From Streptomyces violaceoruber (GTDB taxonomy: Bacteria > Actinomycetota > Actinomycetes > Streptomycetales > Streptomycetaceae), in contig NZ_CP137734.1 of assembly GCF_033406955.1 (NCBI RefSeq), positions 8,556,001 to 8,620,000 on the forward strand: a DNA stretch of 64,000 bases, written 5' to 3'. A program made the translations under genes and the position numbers. A model generated the notes under the pieces. The model was given only the letters and a program-made list of their open reading frames with translations, did no database searches and had not been told where the DNA came from. Of the stretch, positions 26,425 through 35,240 are shown one piece after another (position 1 is the first letter of the stretch; the number at the start of each line of letters is the position of its first letter).

Positions 26425-26940
26425 TCAGGCCAACACGAGGACTACGCCATCGCCTGCGGTGGCGACAGTGGAGAAGAACCGGGCCAGTTCCTCGTAGCGG
26501 TGCCGCAGAGTGTCCAGGTCCGAGGGGACTCCGGTCTCGGACTCCGGCAGGAGGTAGATCTCGGCGCTGCGCATGGCCGCCAGGTCGTAGTGCCGTGCCA
26601 ACTCGTCAAACGGTGTGGTGGCAAGGCAGCCGCTGGCCCGGGCCACGTCCTCGGGGGTCAAATACCTGGCGGGTCCGTAGTCCATGTCGTCCTCCAACGG
26701 AAGCTCAGCCCCGCCGTGGATGACATCGACCGGCATGCCACCGTGGGCGGCAATGAGGTGGTGCAGCTTGTGCCACGACTTCTCGATGCTGAAATACGGT
26801 GCCTTCTCGGGTGGAAGCGAGTCCTCTTCCGCCCAGGCATCACCCAGCTCGTCGATGTGTTCCTGCGCCCAGGACGGATCGCTCAACGACCGCTGCAGCT
26901 CAGCAGGGGAGAGACGGACGTACTCGCAGTGGATGCCCAT
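26425..26940 (-). CDS. DUF1877 (YfbM-like) family protein carried inside an IS5-type element
   Basis: 171 residues. The start MGIHCEYVRLSPAELQRSL, the WHKLHHLIA helix, PARYLTPEDVARASGCL and the end RYEELARFF-STVATAGDGVVLVLA match DUF1877 from end to end, so the gene is complete. It is a soluble cytoplasmic protein without known enzymatic motif. It is convergent with the transposase wreck, 26 bases apart, and lies 65 bases inside the right end of the element. The gene is intact although the transposase is dead, which suggests it is maintained by selection. Confidence 0.82.
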   Translation of the reverse strand: MGIHCEYVRLSPAELQRSLSDPSWAQEHIDELGDAWAEEDSLPPEKAPYFSIEKSWHKLHHLIAAHGGMPVDVIHGGAELPLEDDMDYGPARYLTPEDVARASGCLATTPFDELARHYDLAAMRSAEIYLLPESETGVPSDLDTLRHRYEELARFFSTVATAGDGVVLVLA

Positions 26941-27029
26941 GGACGCGAACCCTAGTCGCAGACTCTGACATCGCTCCGGTCATGTCCGCCAACTGCCTGC
27001 AGCCAGCCATAAGAAACGACGTCTTAGAA

Positions 27030-27308
27030 GCCGTATCTCGACTGATCGTGGAACGTGCGGGTCGAACAGGTTTCTCGCCGGGGTGATCTTCCCGTTGTGC
27101 GCGCATGAAGGCAGGGTTATTCGGTAGCTCGGGATGCGAATCCAACCGAGCAGTGCCGGGAGGCCCTGGTGTCGTTGTTGTACGCGTCCGAGCCCGTTCA
27201 GTTCAACTCGGCAGCTCCATCGTGTGATTGGCGCATGTGTACGGCAACGCGGCCGACCGTCCGAACCCGGAACGCCCGTATCCCTCGGACATGTCGGACG
27301 CGGAAGCC
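27030..27308. repeat. left copy of an IS end region flanking the MFS gene
   Basis: About 280 bases align with 28627-28910 in the same orientation: shared blocks include GGAACGTGCGGGTCGAACAG, ATGAAGGCAG, GTAGCTCGGG, AGGCCCTG, TGTACGGCAACGC and TCGGACATG-CGGACGCGGAA. It stops just where the transposase frame of the right copy would begin, so only the leader part of the IS remains here. Confidence 0.7.
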
Positions 27309-27400
27309 GTTGTTGACGTCGCGAAACTGCCAGAAGGTGGCTCCTGTTCCTGCTGAAATAGTGTCACTCTTCATGTGAGGCCCAACACAGGACGGGATTC

Positions 27401-28624
27401 ATGCCCACAGCAACCACCACTTCCATCGACTCGCCTTCATTGCCGGCGCGATCGCCATTGGTATCGTGGCTGGCGGTGATTTCGGTGATGTTGGGGATCT
27501 TCTCGATCATCACCACCGAGATCCTGCCGATCGGCCTTTTGACCTCGATTGGCTCGAGTTTCACCATCTCCGATGGAATGGCTGGTCTGATGATGACCAT
27601 GCCTGGTTTTCTGGCCGCGGTATCGGCGCCCGTGGTAACTGTCGCCACGGGGCGCATCGATCGTCGGCTCATGCTGGGTACGTTTATTCTGTTGCTGGCA
27701 TTGGCGAATTTCTTGGCCGCGGTTGCGCCGAGCTACTGGCTGGTCCTGGTCTCACGTGTATTGGTCGGGGTCACCATCGGTGGTTTCTGGTCCATCGGCG
27801 CGGGGCTGGCAAGCCGGCTGGTTCCTGCCGAATCGGTGGGCCGGGCAACCGCCGTGATCTTCTCCGCGGTGCCTCTCGGGTCCGTGCTCGGAGTCCCGCT
27901 GGGCACGCTTATCGGAGACGTTGCGGGGTGGCGTACCGCGTTCCTTGTCATGGGGATTCTGACCCTCTGTGTCTTCGCCATGTTGCTCCTGGTGGTCCCG
28001 CCGCTGCCGACCGATGAGCCGACTCGTCTGAGTGCGCTCACGGGCATGCTCAGGAGTGTCAATACTCGGTTTGCCTTGGTGATGACGTTCCTTGTCGTGC
28101 TCGCCCACTTCGGCGCCTACACCTATGTCACTCCGTTCCTGGAGCAGGTGACTCATGTGAGCGCCGGGCTCATCACGGTCTATCTGCTCGTGTACGGAGT
28201 TGCAGGAATTGCCGGGAACTTCCTGGGCGGATCGGCTGTGGCGCGGTATCCGATCGGCACCTTCGCAGCCGCCGCCCTGATGATCGCCGGCGCGACTGTG
28301 CTGCTCCCGGTGCTCGGCAAGGAGGATCTCGGCGCCGTGGCCCTGCTGGTTTTGTGGGGCGTTGCCTACGGTGCCGTGCCTGTCTGCTCGCAGACCTGGT
28401 TCGCCAAGGCCTCACCCGATTCACCCGAAGCCTCTTCCGTGCTCTTCACGGCTTCGTTCCAGGCCACCATTTCCATCGGGGCGCTGGTCGGAGGTGTCGT
28501 GGTTGACCACTCCTCCCCATCCATGGTCATGACGCTCGCTGGCACAGCCGCTGCCCTGGTGGTGCTGGTCGCCTGGTCCCACGGCGCCCGGAAGAACCCG
28601 TTGCCTGACCCGGCCAAGCCTTAA
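27401..28624 (+). CDS. MFS drug/metabolite efflux transporter (DHA1 type)
   Basis: 407 residues with twelve predicted membrane helices. Motifs include GRIDRRLMLG after helix 2 and RVLVGVTIGGFWSIGAGLASRL in helix 4-5, as in DHA1 (12-helix) proton antiporters that export drugs, sugars or nucleosides. It sits in the inner membrane. AGGACGGG 9 bases before the ATG is a good ribosome site. The gene uses more T- and G-ending codons than its neighbours and lies between two direct copies of an IS end, both signs of acquisition. Substrate unknown. Confidence 0.88.
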   Translation: MPTATTTSIDSPSLPARSPLVSWLAVISVMLGIFSIITTEILPIGLLTSIGSSFTISDGMAGLMMTMPGFLAAVSAPVVTVATGRIDRRLMLGTFILLLALANFLAAVAPSYWLVLVSRVLVGVTIGGFWSIGAGLASRLVPAESVGRATAVIFSAVPLGSVLGVPLGTLIGDVAGWRTAFLVMGILTLCVFAMLLLVVPPLPTDEPTRLSALTGMLRSVNTRFALVMTFLVVLAHFGAYTYVTPFLEQVTHVSAGLITVYLLVYGVAGIAGNFLGGSAVARYPIGTFAAAALMIAGATVLLPVLGKEDLGAVALLVLWGVAYGAVPVCSQTWFAKASPDSPEASSVLFTASFQATISIGALVGGVVVDHSSPSMVMTLAGTAAALVVLVAWSHGARKNPLPDPAKP

Positions 28625-28626
28625 AT

Positions 28627-28910
28627 AGCCGCATCTCAAACGATCTTGGAACGTGCGGGTCGAACAGGGATCCTGGTCGGGTGGTCTTCCGGCAGTACGT
28701 GTATGAAGGCAGAGCCTCTTGGTAGCTCGGGCGTGCGACCCCATCCGAGTAGCGCCAGGAGGCCCTGTTGTTACATGTGTACGCGGTTGCGCCTGTCGAC
28801 TTCAACCCGTCCGTCGTGTCGTGCGATTGCCTCGCGCACTTGTACGGCAACGCTGGCGCTCATTCCGACCGGCAGCGCCGGTATCCATCGGACATGACGG
28901 ACGCGGAATG
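28627..28910. repeat. right copy of the IS end region flanking the MFS gene
   Basis: Begins at TAGCCGCATCTC two bases after the MFS stop and runs into the transposase frame. Same orientation as 27030-27308. The pair gives the MFS gene a composite-transposon-like setting. Confidence 0.7.
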
Positions 28911-29685
28911 GGTGGCGGTGCGGCCCTTGCTGCCCACGCCTTCCTGGCTGGAGGGCCGGGGCGGACAGCCCGAGGGCTACTGCCACCGTCAGATGCTGGA
29001 CGCGATCCGCTACCTGGTCGCGGGCGGCATTTCCTGGCGGGCGATGCCCGCCGACTTCCCCGCCTGGGCCCGGGGCTATGCCTTCTTCCGCCGCTGGCGC
29101 GAGAACGGCCCAGTCGCGGAGTTCCACGACCGGTTGCGTGGCCGGGTGCGGGAGCGCGAGGGCGGGAGGCGGAGCCGACGGCGAGGATCATCGACGCGCA
29201 GTCGGTGATGGCCGCCGCGACGGTGCCGGCCGCCTCACGCGGCTTCGACGGCGGGAAGCTGATCAATGGGCGGAAGCGGCACATCGTGACTGACTGCTTG
29301 GGCCTGCTGCGGGTCGTGGCCGTGACCGCCGCGAACATTGGGGACCGCGAGGCGGCCACCGGCCTGTTGACCCGGCTGCGTGAGCTGTACCGGGACATCT
29401 GCCTGGTCTGGGCCGACGGCGGCTACACCATCCCTCATCGACTGGGCCCGCGAGAAACTCGCCCTGGCCGTGGAGGTCGTCAAACGGACCGACGATCCGA
29501 AGGGGTTCGTGGTGCTGCCGAGGCGGTGGGTGGTCGAGCGGACCCTGGGCTGGTTGATGCACTCGCGGCGTTTGTGCCGGGACTACGAGACGCTACCCGC
29601 GACCAGCGAGGCGATGACCCAGTGGTCAATGATCACGCGGATGGGTCGCCGCCTGGCGAGGCCACGAGCCTGCGGCCGGCACTGA
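28894..29685 (+). pseudogene. IS5-family transposase (DDE_Tnp_1 type), frameshifted
   Basis: Frame one reads MTDAEWVAVRPLLPTPSWLE, GISWRAMPADFPAWARGYAFF. Near 29160 homology shifts to EAEPTARIIDAQSVMAAATVP, GFDGGKLINGRKRHIVTDCLG. Near 29430 it shifts again to DPKGFVVLPRRWVVERTLGW and LMHSRRLCRDYETLP. Same transposase branch as the one at 54.2 kb. The right end of this element cannot be found. Its 3' end overlaps the convergent gene at 29633. Confidence 0.82.
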
Positions 29686-30169
29686 ACGCGCCCGACGCTT
29701 CTTGGAGCAACCAGCCCCGCTCGGCCAGGCGTTCACCCTTCGGCCGCACTCCCTCGACCTTCGCCGCCGCCTCGATCCCGAGGGCCGCCGCGATGTCCTT
29801 GGCCCGCACCGGCTCGAGACCCGGCCGGTCCTGAAGCACGTTCAAGATCCGCTGATTGTTCGGCGAGAGCACCGACACCGACAGCCCCTCCTGCCAGTGC
29901 GGCACGATCGCACCCGGCTCCGCCGCGGACGCAGGCGCGGGGACGAGAGCCGTTTCGCCCTCGCCCTCGGCCTCCGTGACGCCAGTGGTCTCGGCGGCGG
30001 ATACGGCCAGGGCCTCGACGAGTTCCTCGCGCGCGATCACCCGCCGGTCCAGCTCGATCTCACCGGTCTCCAAGGCCGCAACCGCACGGGCCGCCTCCTC
30101 CCGCAGGACCTCCACCCGCTCGCGGGCAGACGCTTCCCGCGCCTCCAGTAACCACAGCATCGACGCCAT
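29633..30169 (-). CDS. hypothetical protein with coiled coil and C-terminal winged-helix-like domain
   Basis: 178 residues from ATG 30167-30169. Residues 5-55 form an alpha-helical, charged segment (LEAREASARERVEVLREEAA) likely to be a coiled coil. A Pro/Ala linker follows. The last 75 residues (NQRILNVLQDRPGLEPVRAKDIAAALG, KGERLAERGWL) look like a winged helix of the kind that reads promoter DNA. I recall similar Streptomyces proteins next to transposases, often in many copies. It may be an IS accessory or regulator. The last 50 bases overlap the convergent transposase remnant, so the C-terminus could be altered. Confidence 0.6.
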   Translation of the reverse strand: MASMLWLLEAREASARERVEVLREEAARAVAALETGEIELDRRVIAREELVEALAVSAAETTGVTEAEGEGETALVPAPASAAEPGAIVPHWQEGLSVSVLSPNNQRILNVLQDRPGLEPVRAKDIAAALGIEAAAKVEGVRPKGERLAERGWLLQEASGAFSAGRRLVASPGGDPSA

Positions 30170-30249
30170 CGCACACCCTCGACGAACAATCGGAAACAGA
30201 ACGCCGGATGCCTCCATCACCCCGACCAAAACCATGCCAGCACGTCGGC

Positions 30250-30333
30250 GTCGCCGCCCCTGAAGCCGTCCTGGACCAGTCGCAGTGGGTGGAGTGGCGC
30301 GGCGGTCCCGCCCACGACTTCCGCACCGTCTGA
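30250..30333 (+). pseudogene. C-terminal fragment of a small conserved protein
   Basis: Reads VAAPEAVLDQSQWVEWRGGP then AHDFRTV and stop. This matches the end of the intact 72-residue protein at 57279-57497 (RRWVEWRGGPAHEFRAA). Only the last 27 residues remain. Confidence 0.65.
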
Positions 30334-30383
30334 CGCGGGGAACGGACGCTGCGGTTGCTGAGGGCGGGTGTGGTGTCGTCAGG

Positions 30384-30704
30384 TCAGGCGGCTTGGCCCC
30401 ACTTGTCGTGGATGTCGTCGTCTTCCCCGGGTGATTGCTGGTGCGCGGCCTTTTCGCGGGCGCGGAGGGTGGTCCAGAGCGGGATGGATGCGCTGGTGAT
30501 GTACCAGGGCAGGGGCCACAGCATGTGCCACCAGTCGGCCTGTGGTGCGAGGAGGAGGTCGGTGGCGGCGGTGGTCATGCCGGCGGCGAGGTTCCAGGAC
30601 AGCAGACGCCCGGCCTGTTGGACGGATCGCGTGAGCCGCTGGGCGGGAACGCGGTGGTGGCGGGTGGGGTGGGAGCAGGGCGTGCGTCTGCCCGGTGTGC
30701 TCAT
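30384..30704 (-). CDS. small membrane-associated protein, one of two related copies
   Basis: 106 residues. One hydrophobic segment (WWHMLWPLPWYITSASIPLW) follows a basic N-terminus, and the tail is acidic (GEDDDIHDKWGQ). A homologous C-terminal fragment lies at 51204-51383 (WWHVLWPLPWYLTGPAALAW, then LRARERAAHG), confirming that this frame is translated. Start at ATG 30702-30704 is the first that precedes the basic stretch. Function unknown. Confidence 0.6.
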   Translation of the reverse strand: MSTPGRRTPCSHPTRHHRVPAQRLTRSVQQAGRLLSWNLAAGMTTAATDLLLAPQADWWHMLWPLPWYITSASIPLWTTLRAREKAAHQQSPGEDDDIHDKWGQAA

Positions 30705-31215
30705 CGCGGGGATGCCCTTCACGACAGGGGTGGTTGCCGCGGGCTGGGGGACCACGCATGCAGGACGCGCCAAGTGTGCATTTGGTGAATCCGCGCGCAC
30801 AGCGGCACCTGACGTGCACCCGGCCCTCTGAGACAACTTTTCTGTTCACCTGTTCTCCGCCATGGCCAGCGAGAACGTACTGCTCAGCCTGCGTGGCGGG
30901 CCATCGGACAGGTCTGAACCTGGCCGAAAGGCGGCGGTCGGGAACCGCAGTGAGTCAGCTGGCACCCTGAACCGAATAATTCCGGTCAAGCTGCCCTCCG
31001 GAAACGGTAACGAATCCGATAATTCCCCCCGGTGCCTGCGAGGTTTCAGGGCTAACGTTCTGGTTTGTCGAGGTGAAGCGGTGGGGCTGGTTCCGGCCCG
31101 CATGTATCTGTACATCGGGGGGACGCCGCGCCAGTTTGTGTGCTTCTTGTGACAGTTTGTGTGCCGCTGGTGACCGCTGGGGTTGCCGGGTCTGACTTCC
31201 TGTGGGGGGAAGCTG
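30705..31215. other. promoter region of the RHS gene
   Basis: No gene is supported. The stretch 30950-31110 is relatively AT-rich (CGAATAATTCCGG, GGTAACGAATCCGATAATTCC), as expected for regulatory DNA of the large RHS gene. A 12-base direct repeat lies close to its start and is listed separately. Confidence 0.45.
31132..31164. promoter_or_regulatory. 12-base direct repeat upstream of the RHS gene
   Basis: CAGTTTGTGTGC occurs at 31132-31143 and again at 31153-31164, exactly 21 bases apart, two helical turns. It ends 51 bases before the RHS start codon, where the promoter should be. Two in-phase direct repeats suggest a tandem binding site for a regulator such as a SARP or response regulator. 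Confidence 0.5.
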
Positions 31216-34200
31216 ATGCACTCGCGTGCTGCGCGCACGCCCATGTGGCGTGCCCGGAGAACACACAGAACCGCTTGCGTTTCGGCGATCACCACGGCCG
31301 CTGTGGTGATCGCGGCAGCGCCCGGTCTGGCGGCGACGCCGAAGCCGAAGCTGCCGGAGCCGGAGAGTCCGTGGACGAAGCCGACCAAGGTCGAGGCTCC
31401 CGCGACCCCGGCCGGCTCGATCAAGGCGCCCGAGTCGGAGGCAGAAGCCAAGCCGTCGACCGAGGTTGCGGCCTGGCGGACGGCGCAGAAGGCCCGCGCG
31501 ACGGGCGAGCAGCCTGCCAAGAGCTCCACATCCCGCTCAGTTGCTGCCGCGGCGACGGACGATTACTTGCCCGAGGATCAGGGCGAGGTGCCCTGGCACC
31601 AGATCCTCGACACCCGCCTGGACGACGCCCTGGTGGCGCGGGTGAACGTCTCCAACGGCAACCTGATGCTCGCCGCGACCGATTTCGACATCGCCGGCGT
31701 CGGCCAGAAGCTCCAGCTGCCCCGAACCTACAACTCCCTGGAGGCGCCGTGGGGGAAGGTGTCGCAGCGCTGGTGGCAGGCCTATGAGCGCTACCTGCAG
31801 ATCAACAACGGTGAGGTGGACGTCTTCGACGCCACCGGCAACCTGCTGCGCTTCACAGCTGCGTCGGACGGCACCTACACGACGCCGGCTGGCTACTCGA
31901 AGGACCTGAAGAAGAACGCGGACGGCAGCTACACCCTGACCGACCGCAAGTCCGGCGCCAAGGACACCTACAACGAGCACGGCACCCTTACCAAGGTCAC
32001 GGACAAGAACAAGGGCACGATCACCGTCGACCAGCACGACGACGGCAGCGAGCACAAGGGCTTCAGACTCACCGAGACCCGCTCCGGCCGCTGGATCGAC
32101 CTCGTCAAGACGTACCCGAGCCAGTGGCAGGCCAAGGACCACACCGGCCGTTCCGCAGTCCTCAACCTCGACGGATCCGGCAACCTGGCCAAGGTCACCG
32201 ACACCGCCGGCAAGGCCACCACCTACGAGTACGACTCCTCCCGCCGGGTCACGAAGGTGACCACCCCCGAAGGAACGGTCACCCTCTTTACCTACGACAG
32301 CCACAACCGCGTTACCTCGATGCAGCGGACCACCGGCACGTCGGGCAGCGGGCACACGGGCCCGACCTGGCGCTACGACTACACGGCGGCCACCCCCTCA
32401 GACGCGGGTACGACGACGGTCACCGACCCGGACGGCGACGAGACGATCTACACGCATAACGCGGACGGTGAGGTCACCAAGGTCACCGACCCCCTCGGCC
32501 ACTCCCGGCACTCCACCTACAAGAACCACCTCACTCAGACCGCGATCGACGCGATGGGCACCGGCACGGACGGAACCGGCGGCAACACCACCACCTACGG
32601 CTGGGACGCCCGCAACAACGCCGTATCCCAGAAGCTGCCGCTCGGCGCCACGGCGTCCGTATCCGCCTACCAGACCGTGGCGGGGACGGACCTGCCGAAC
32701 GACTTCACCACCGCGGACGGCCGCAAGGACTCGTACAAGTACGACGCCAACGGCAACACGATGTCGGTGACCACGACGGGCACCGCGGGCGCCACGCGTG
32801 AGTACACCTACAACGAGACCACCCCGGAGTGCGGCGGTTTCGAAGGCCAGCGCTGCACGGCCAAGGACGGCAACGGCAAGGTCACCTCCTTCACCTACGA
32901 CGACGAGGGCAACCTGATCAAGGTGAAGCCGCCGGCGCAGCTGGGGGAGACGACCTACACCTACGACGCGCTGGGCCGGGTGGAGACGGTCGAGGACGGC
33001 CGCGGCATCACCACCGTCTACGGCTACGACTCCCGTGACCGCGTCCGCGAGGTCTCCTCCACCAACTTCACCGTCACCTACACCTACGACGGTGACGGCA
33101 ACGTCACGACCCGCTCCGATGCCTCTGGTTTCACCAAGTGGAAGTACGACGAGCTCAACCGCGAGAGCGTCCGCACCTTGCAGAACGGCGCGCAGACCGC
33201 GCTGGCGTACACCCCGGGCGGTGACGTCGACTTCTACACCGACCCGACCGGGACGACGGACTACACCTGGGACAAGGCCGGCCGCCTGGACTACCTGGTC
33301 GCCCCGGACGGCGCGAAGACCGACTTCGACTACAACAACAACGACAAGCGCACCAAGACCGTCTACCCCGGCGGCACCACCCAGGCCGTCACCATCGACG
33401 ACAACGGCCGCCCCGAGCGCATCAAGACCACCTCGGGCACGCAGACCTTCGTCGACCTGACCTACAGCTACGCCAGCGTGGGCAAGGACACCACCAAGAT
33501 CCGCACCCGCACCGACCACCTCACGAACCTCAAGACCAGCTACACCTACGACTCCCAGGACCGCCTCTCCTACGCCCTGGAGGCAGACTCCGCGGGGGCA
33601 CGGAAGGCGTCCTGGCTGTACTGCTGGGACAAGGCCGGCAACCTCACCAGCCAGAACGGCAGCAAAAGCGCCTGCCCGGGCGGCACCACGTACACCTACA
33701 ATGACGCCAGCGAGCTGACCGGTAAGAACGGCTCCACCACGGGCTGGTCCTACGACAAGCTCGGCAACGAAACCGACGCAGCCAGCGGCACCGCTCGCAC
33801 GGACGAGTCCTGGACCGACTACAGCCAGCTCGCCGGCATCACCACTGGCGGCACGAACTACGACCTGGTCCACGCCGGCACCACCAATGCCGAGCGCACC
33901 AAGCTCGCTTCGACGTGGTTCCACCACACCGCACTGGGTCTTGCGTCCACGACCACGAACGGTGTCGACACGGGATTCATCCGCGAGCCTTCGGGCACGC
34001 TGAACTCCATGACGACTGGGGGGAAGTCCTACTACTACCTCACCGACGCCACCGGCAACGTCCTTGGCCTCGTCGACGACACCGGCAAGCGGACGCACAC
34101 CTATGCCTACGGTCCGACGGGCACGCCCCGAGGCACCACCACCGAGGCCGCCCCCCAGCCGTACCGCTACGCCGGCGCCTACGCCGACCCGACCGGCCTG

Positions 34201-34569
34201 TACAAGATGGGCCACCGCTACTACGACCCCACCCTCGGCCGCTTCACACAGCCCGACCCCTCCGGCCAGGAAACCAACCCCTACCTCTACGCCGCCGGCG
34301 ACCCGGTCAACCGGACCGACCCCACCGGCTTGTTCAGCTTCTCGGACATTCTGGACACCGGTAGTAAAATCTTCGGCGGCGTGTCGGGTTGCGTGTCGGG
34401 CATCGGTGCAGCCGCATCAACCGGAACCATCCAGTACGCCGCTGCGGTCGGAGGAGTGGTCGGTGCCGGAGTTGGCAGCGCGGTCGGCGCTGGTGCCGCC
34501 GTGGTGGGCAGTTGTGCGTTGGGAGGCGTCGCGGGCTACTACGGAGCCGACGTCATCACCTACGGATGA
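31216..34569 (+). CDS. secreted RHS/YD-repeat protein with hydrophobic Gly-rich tail
   Basis: 1117 residues. Residues 1-40 are a signal peptide (RRTHRTACVSAITTAAVV then ALAATP-like end). Residues 115-1000 hold many YD/RHS repeats (patterns such as YTYDALGRVETVEDGRG, YEYDSSRRVTKV), which build the hollow beta-shell known from RHS toxins. Near 1005 the RHS core YAGAYADPTGLYKMGHRYYD-PTLGRFTQPDP-NPYLYAAGDPVNRTDPTG marks the usual junction before a variable effector. Here the effector is only about 70 residues and is Gly/Ala/Val-rich (VGGVVGAGVGSAVGAGAAVV), like a membrane-inserting glycine-zipper. Followed by a two-helix membrane protein gene. Confidence 0.9.
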   Translation: MHSRAARTPMWRARRTHRTACVSAITTAAVVIAAAPGLAATPKPKLPEPESPWTKPTKVEAPATPAGSIKAPESEAEAKPSTEVAAWRTAQKARATGEQPAKSSTSRSVAAAATDDYLPEDQGEVPWHQILDTRLDDALVARVNVSNGNLMLAATDFDIAGVGQKLQLPRTYNSLEAPWGKVSQRWWQAYERYLQINNGEVDVFDATGNLLRFTAASDGTYTTPAGYSKDLKKNADGSYTLTDRKSGAKDTYNEHGTLTKVTDKNKGTITVDQHDDGSEHKGFRLTETRSGRWIDLVKTYPSQWQAKDHTGRSAVLNLDGSGNLAKVTDTAGKATTYEYDSSRRVTKVTTPEGTVTLFTYDSHNRVTSMQRTTGTSGSGHTGPTWRYDYTAATPSDAGTTTVTDPDGDETIYTHNADGEVTKVTDPLGHSRHSTYKNHLTQTAIDAMGTGTDGTGGNTTTYGWDARNNAVSQKLPLGATASVSAYQTVAGTDLPNDFTTADGRKDSYKYDANGNTMSVTTTGTAGATREYTYNETTPECGGFEGQRCTAKDGNGKVTSFTYDDEGNLIKVKPPAQLGETTYTYDALGRVETVEDGRGITTVYGYDSRDRVREVSSTNFTVTYTYDGDGNVTTRSDASGFTKWKYDELNRESVRTLQNGAQTALAYTPGGDVDFYTDPTGTTDYTWDKAGRLDYLVAPDGAKTDFDYNNNDKRTKTVYPGGTTQAVTIDDNGRPERIKTTSGTQTFVDLTYSYASVGKDTTKIRTRTDHLTNLKTSYTYDSQDRLSYALEADSAGARKASWLYCWDKAGNLTSQNGSKSACPGGTTYTYNDASELTGKNGSTTGWSYDKLGNETDAASGTARTDESWTDYSQLAGITTGGTNYDLVHAGTTNAERTKLASTWFHHTALGLASTTTNGVDTGFIREPSGTLNSMTTGGKSYYYLTDATGNVLGLVDDTGKRTHTYAYGPTGTPRGTTTEAAPQPYRYAGAYADPTGLYKMGHRYYDPTLGRFTQPDPSGQETNPYLYAAGDPVNRTDPTGLFSFSDILDTGSKIFGGVSGCVSGIGAAASTGTIQYAAAVGGVVGAGVGSAVGAGAAVVGSCALGGVAGYYGADVITYG

Positions 34570-34617
34570 CGTTCAATCAGACGTCAACCAGACGATCTAC
34601 AGGGGAGTGACGTAAGA

Positions 34618-34824
34618 ATGACAGCGAGCGACGCCCCGATGACGGACGCTGTACGCGCTGTGCGGATCTTTTCCATCATTCTGATGGTGGGAGGTTTGAG
34701 CGGATGTATCGCGGGAGTCGCGACCGGTGACGCCGTACCGATGGTGCTCGGGGCGATCGCCGTGGCATGTGGAGTGCTCCTGGCAGTCTTTGCCGTACTC
34801 GCCGGCCGCAAGGGCAAGTCCTGA
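34618..34824 (+). CDS. two-helix membrane protein, candidate immunity partner of the RHS protein
   Basis: 68 residues with two hydrophobic helices, about 17-36 (IFSIILMVGGLSGCIAGVA) and 41-61 (MVLGAIAVACGVLLAVFAVL), and a basic tail GRKGKS. It starts 48 bases after the RHS gene and is followed by a strong terminator, so the two form an operon. A membrane-embedded immunity protein would suit a membrane-acting RHS effector. The partnership is inferred from position and physical match only. Confidence 0.6.
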   Translation: MTASDAPMTDAVRAVRIFSIILMVGGLSGCIAGVATGDAVPMVLGAIAVACGVLLAVFAVLAGRKGKS

Positions 34825-34897
34825 CTCCCGATCCGTGAGGTGTGACCCTGCGTGCTGCAGGGTGACGGCGTCCTTGAGCGGGGAGTGAACACACGGA

Positions 34898-34928
34898 GGC
34901 GCTCGGCCGAAGAGCACGGCCGAGCGCC
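34898..34928 (+). terminator. terminator closing the RHS operon
   Basis: GGCGCTCGGCCG (34898-34909) and CGGCCGAGCGCC (34917-34928) pair perfectly over 12 bases with a 7-base loop, 74 bases after the small membrane protein gene. Confidence 0.88.
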
Positions 34929-35240
34929 TTACGTCGGACTGCACAGCGGGCCCCCGCCCGGGAGAACGTCCGCGTCGCGGGCGGCACGCCGTACGAGATC
35001 TGGCACACCTCCGACTGTCCGGAGTGGACCGTCATGCAGATCAGCTTGGAGGCAGGCTCCCGGCGTATCAAGGAACAGGACGCGTGGGCCAAGGAGCTCT
35101 TCCCGACCGTGCACGAGCGGCTGAAGCAGGCTGCCGAAACCCTGCCGCCGGACAGCCCCGCCCAGCCGTTCGTCGACGCCCTGACCGAGCTGGTCCAGGC
35201 GCAGGCCGACGCCACCGGCTTCGTGGTCCTGCACCGGTGA
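34929..35240 (+). pseudogene. C-terminal fragment of an unknown soluble protein
   Basis: The frame reads ENVRVAGGTPYEIWHTSDCP, EWTVMQISLEAGSRRIKEQD and PAQPFVDALTELVQAQADAT, ending FVVLHR at 35238-35240. Composition is that of a real soluble protein, but it begins directly after the terminator stem with no start codon of its own until ATG 35034. Probably a decayed gene whose front was lost. Family not recognised. Confidence 0.45.

Larger units (their letters stand above)
25549..27026. mobile_element. IS5-family element carrying a DUF1877 gene (element B)
   Basis: TA at 25549-25550, then GGCGTCGTTTCTTATGGC (25551-25568). The right end has GCCATAAGAAACGACGTC (27006-27023), T, then TA (27025-27026). 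The arms match at 17 of 18 positions. It contains a plus-strand transposase wreck (25591-26398) and a convergent DUF1877 gene (26425-26940), and nothing else. The left TA is the same TA that closes element A, so the two elements abut exactly. Confidence 0.78.

Noticed and set aside
32398..34215. Long minus-strand open frame opposite the RHS gene
   Set aside because: It is a by-product of the GC-rich codons of the RHS frame; the repeat motifs and signal peptide are on the plus strand.
31216..34569. RHS protein as a simple wall-associated YD-repeat protein
   Set aside because: The conserved RHS core followed by a distinct tail and a small partner gene fits the toxin layout better, although this is not proven.
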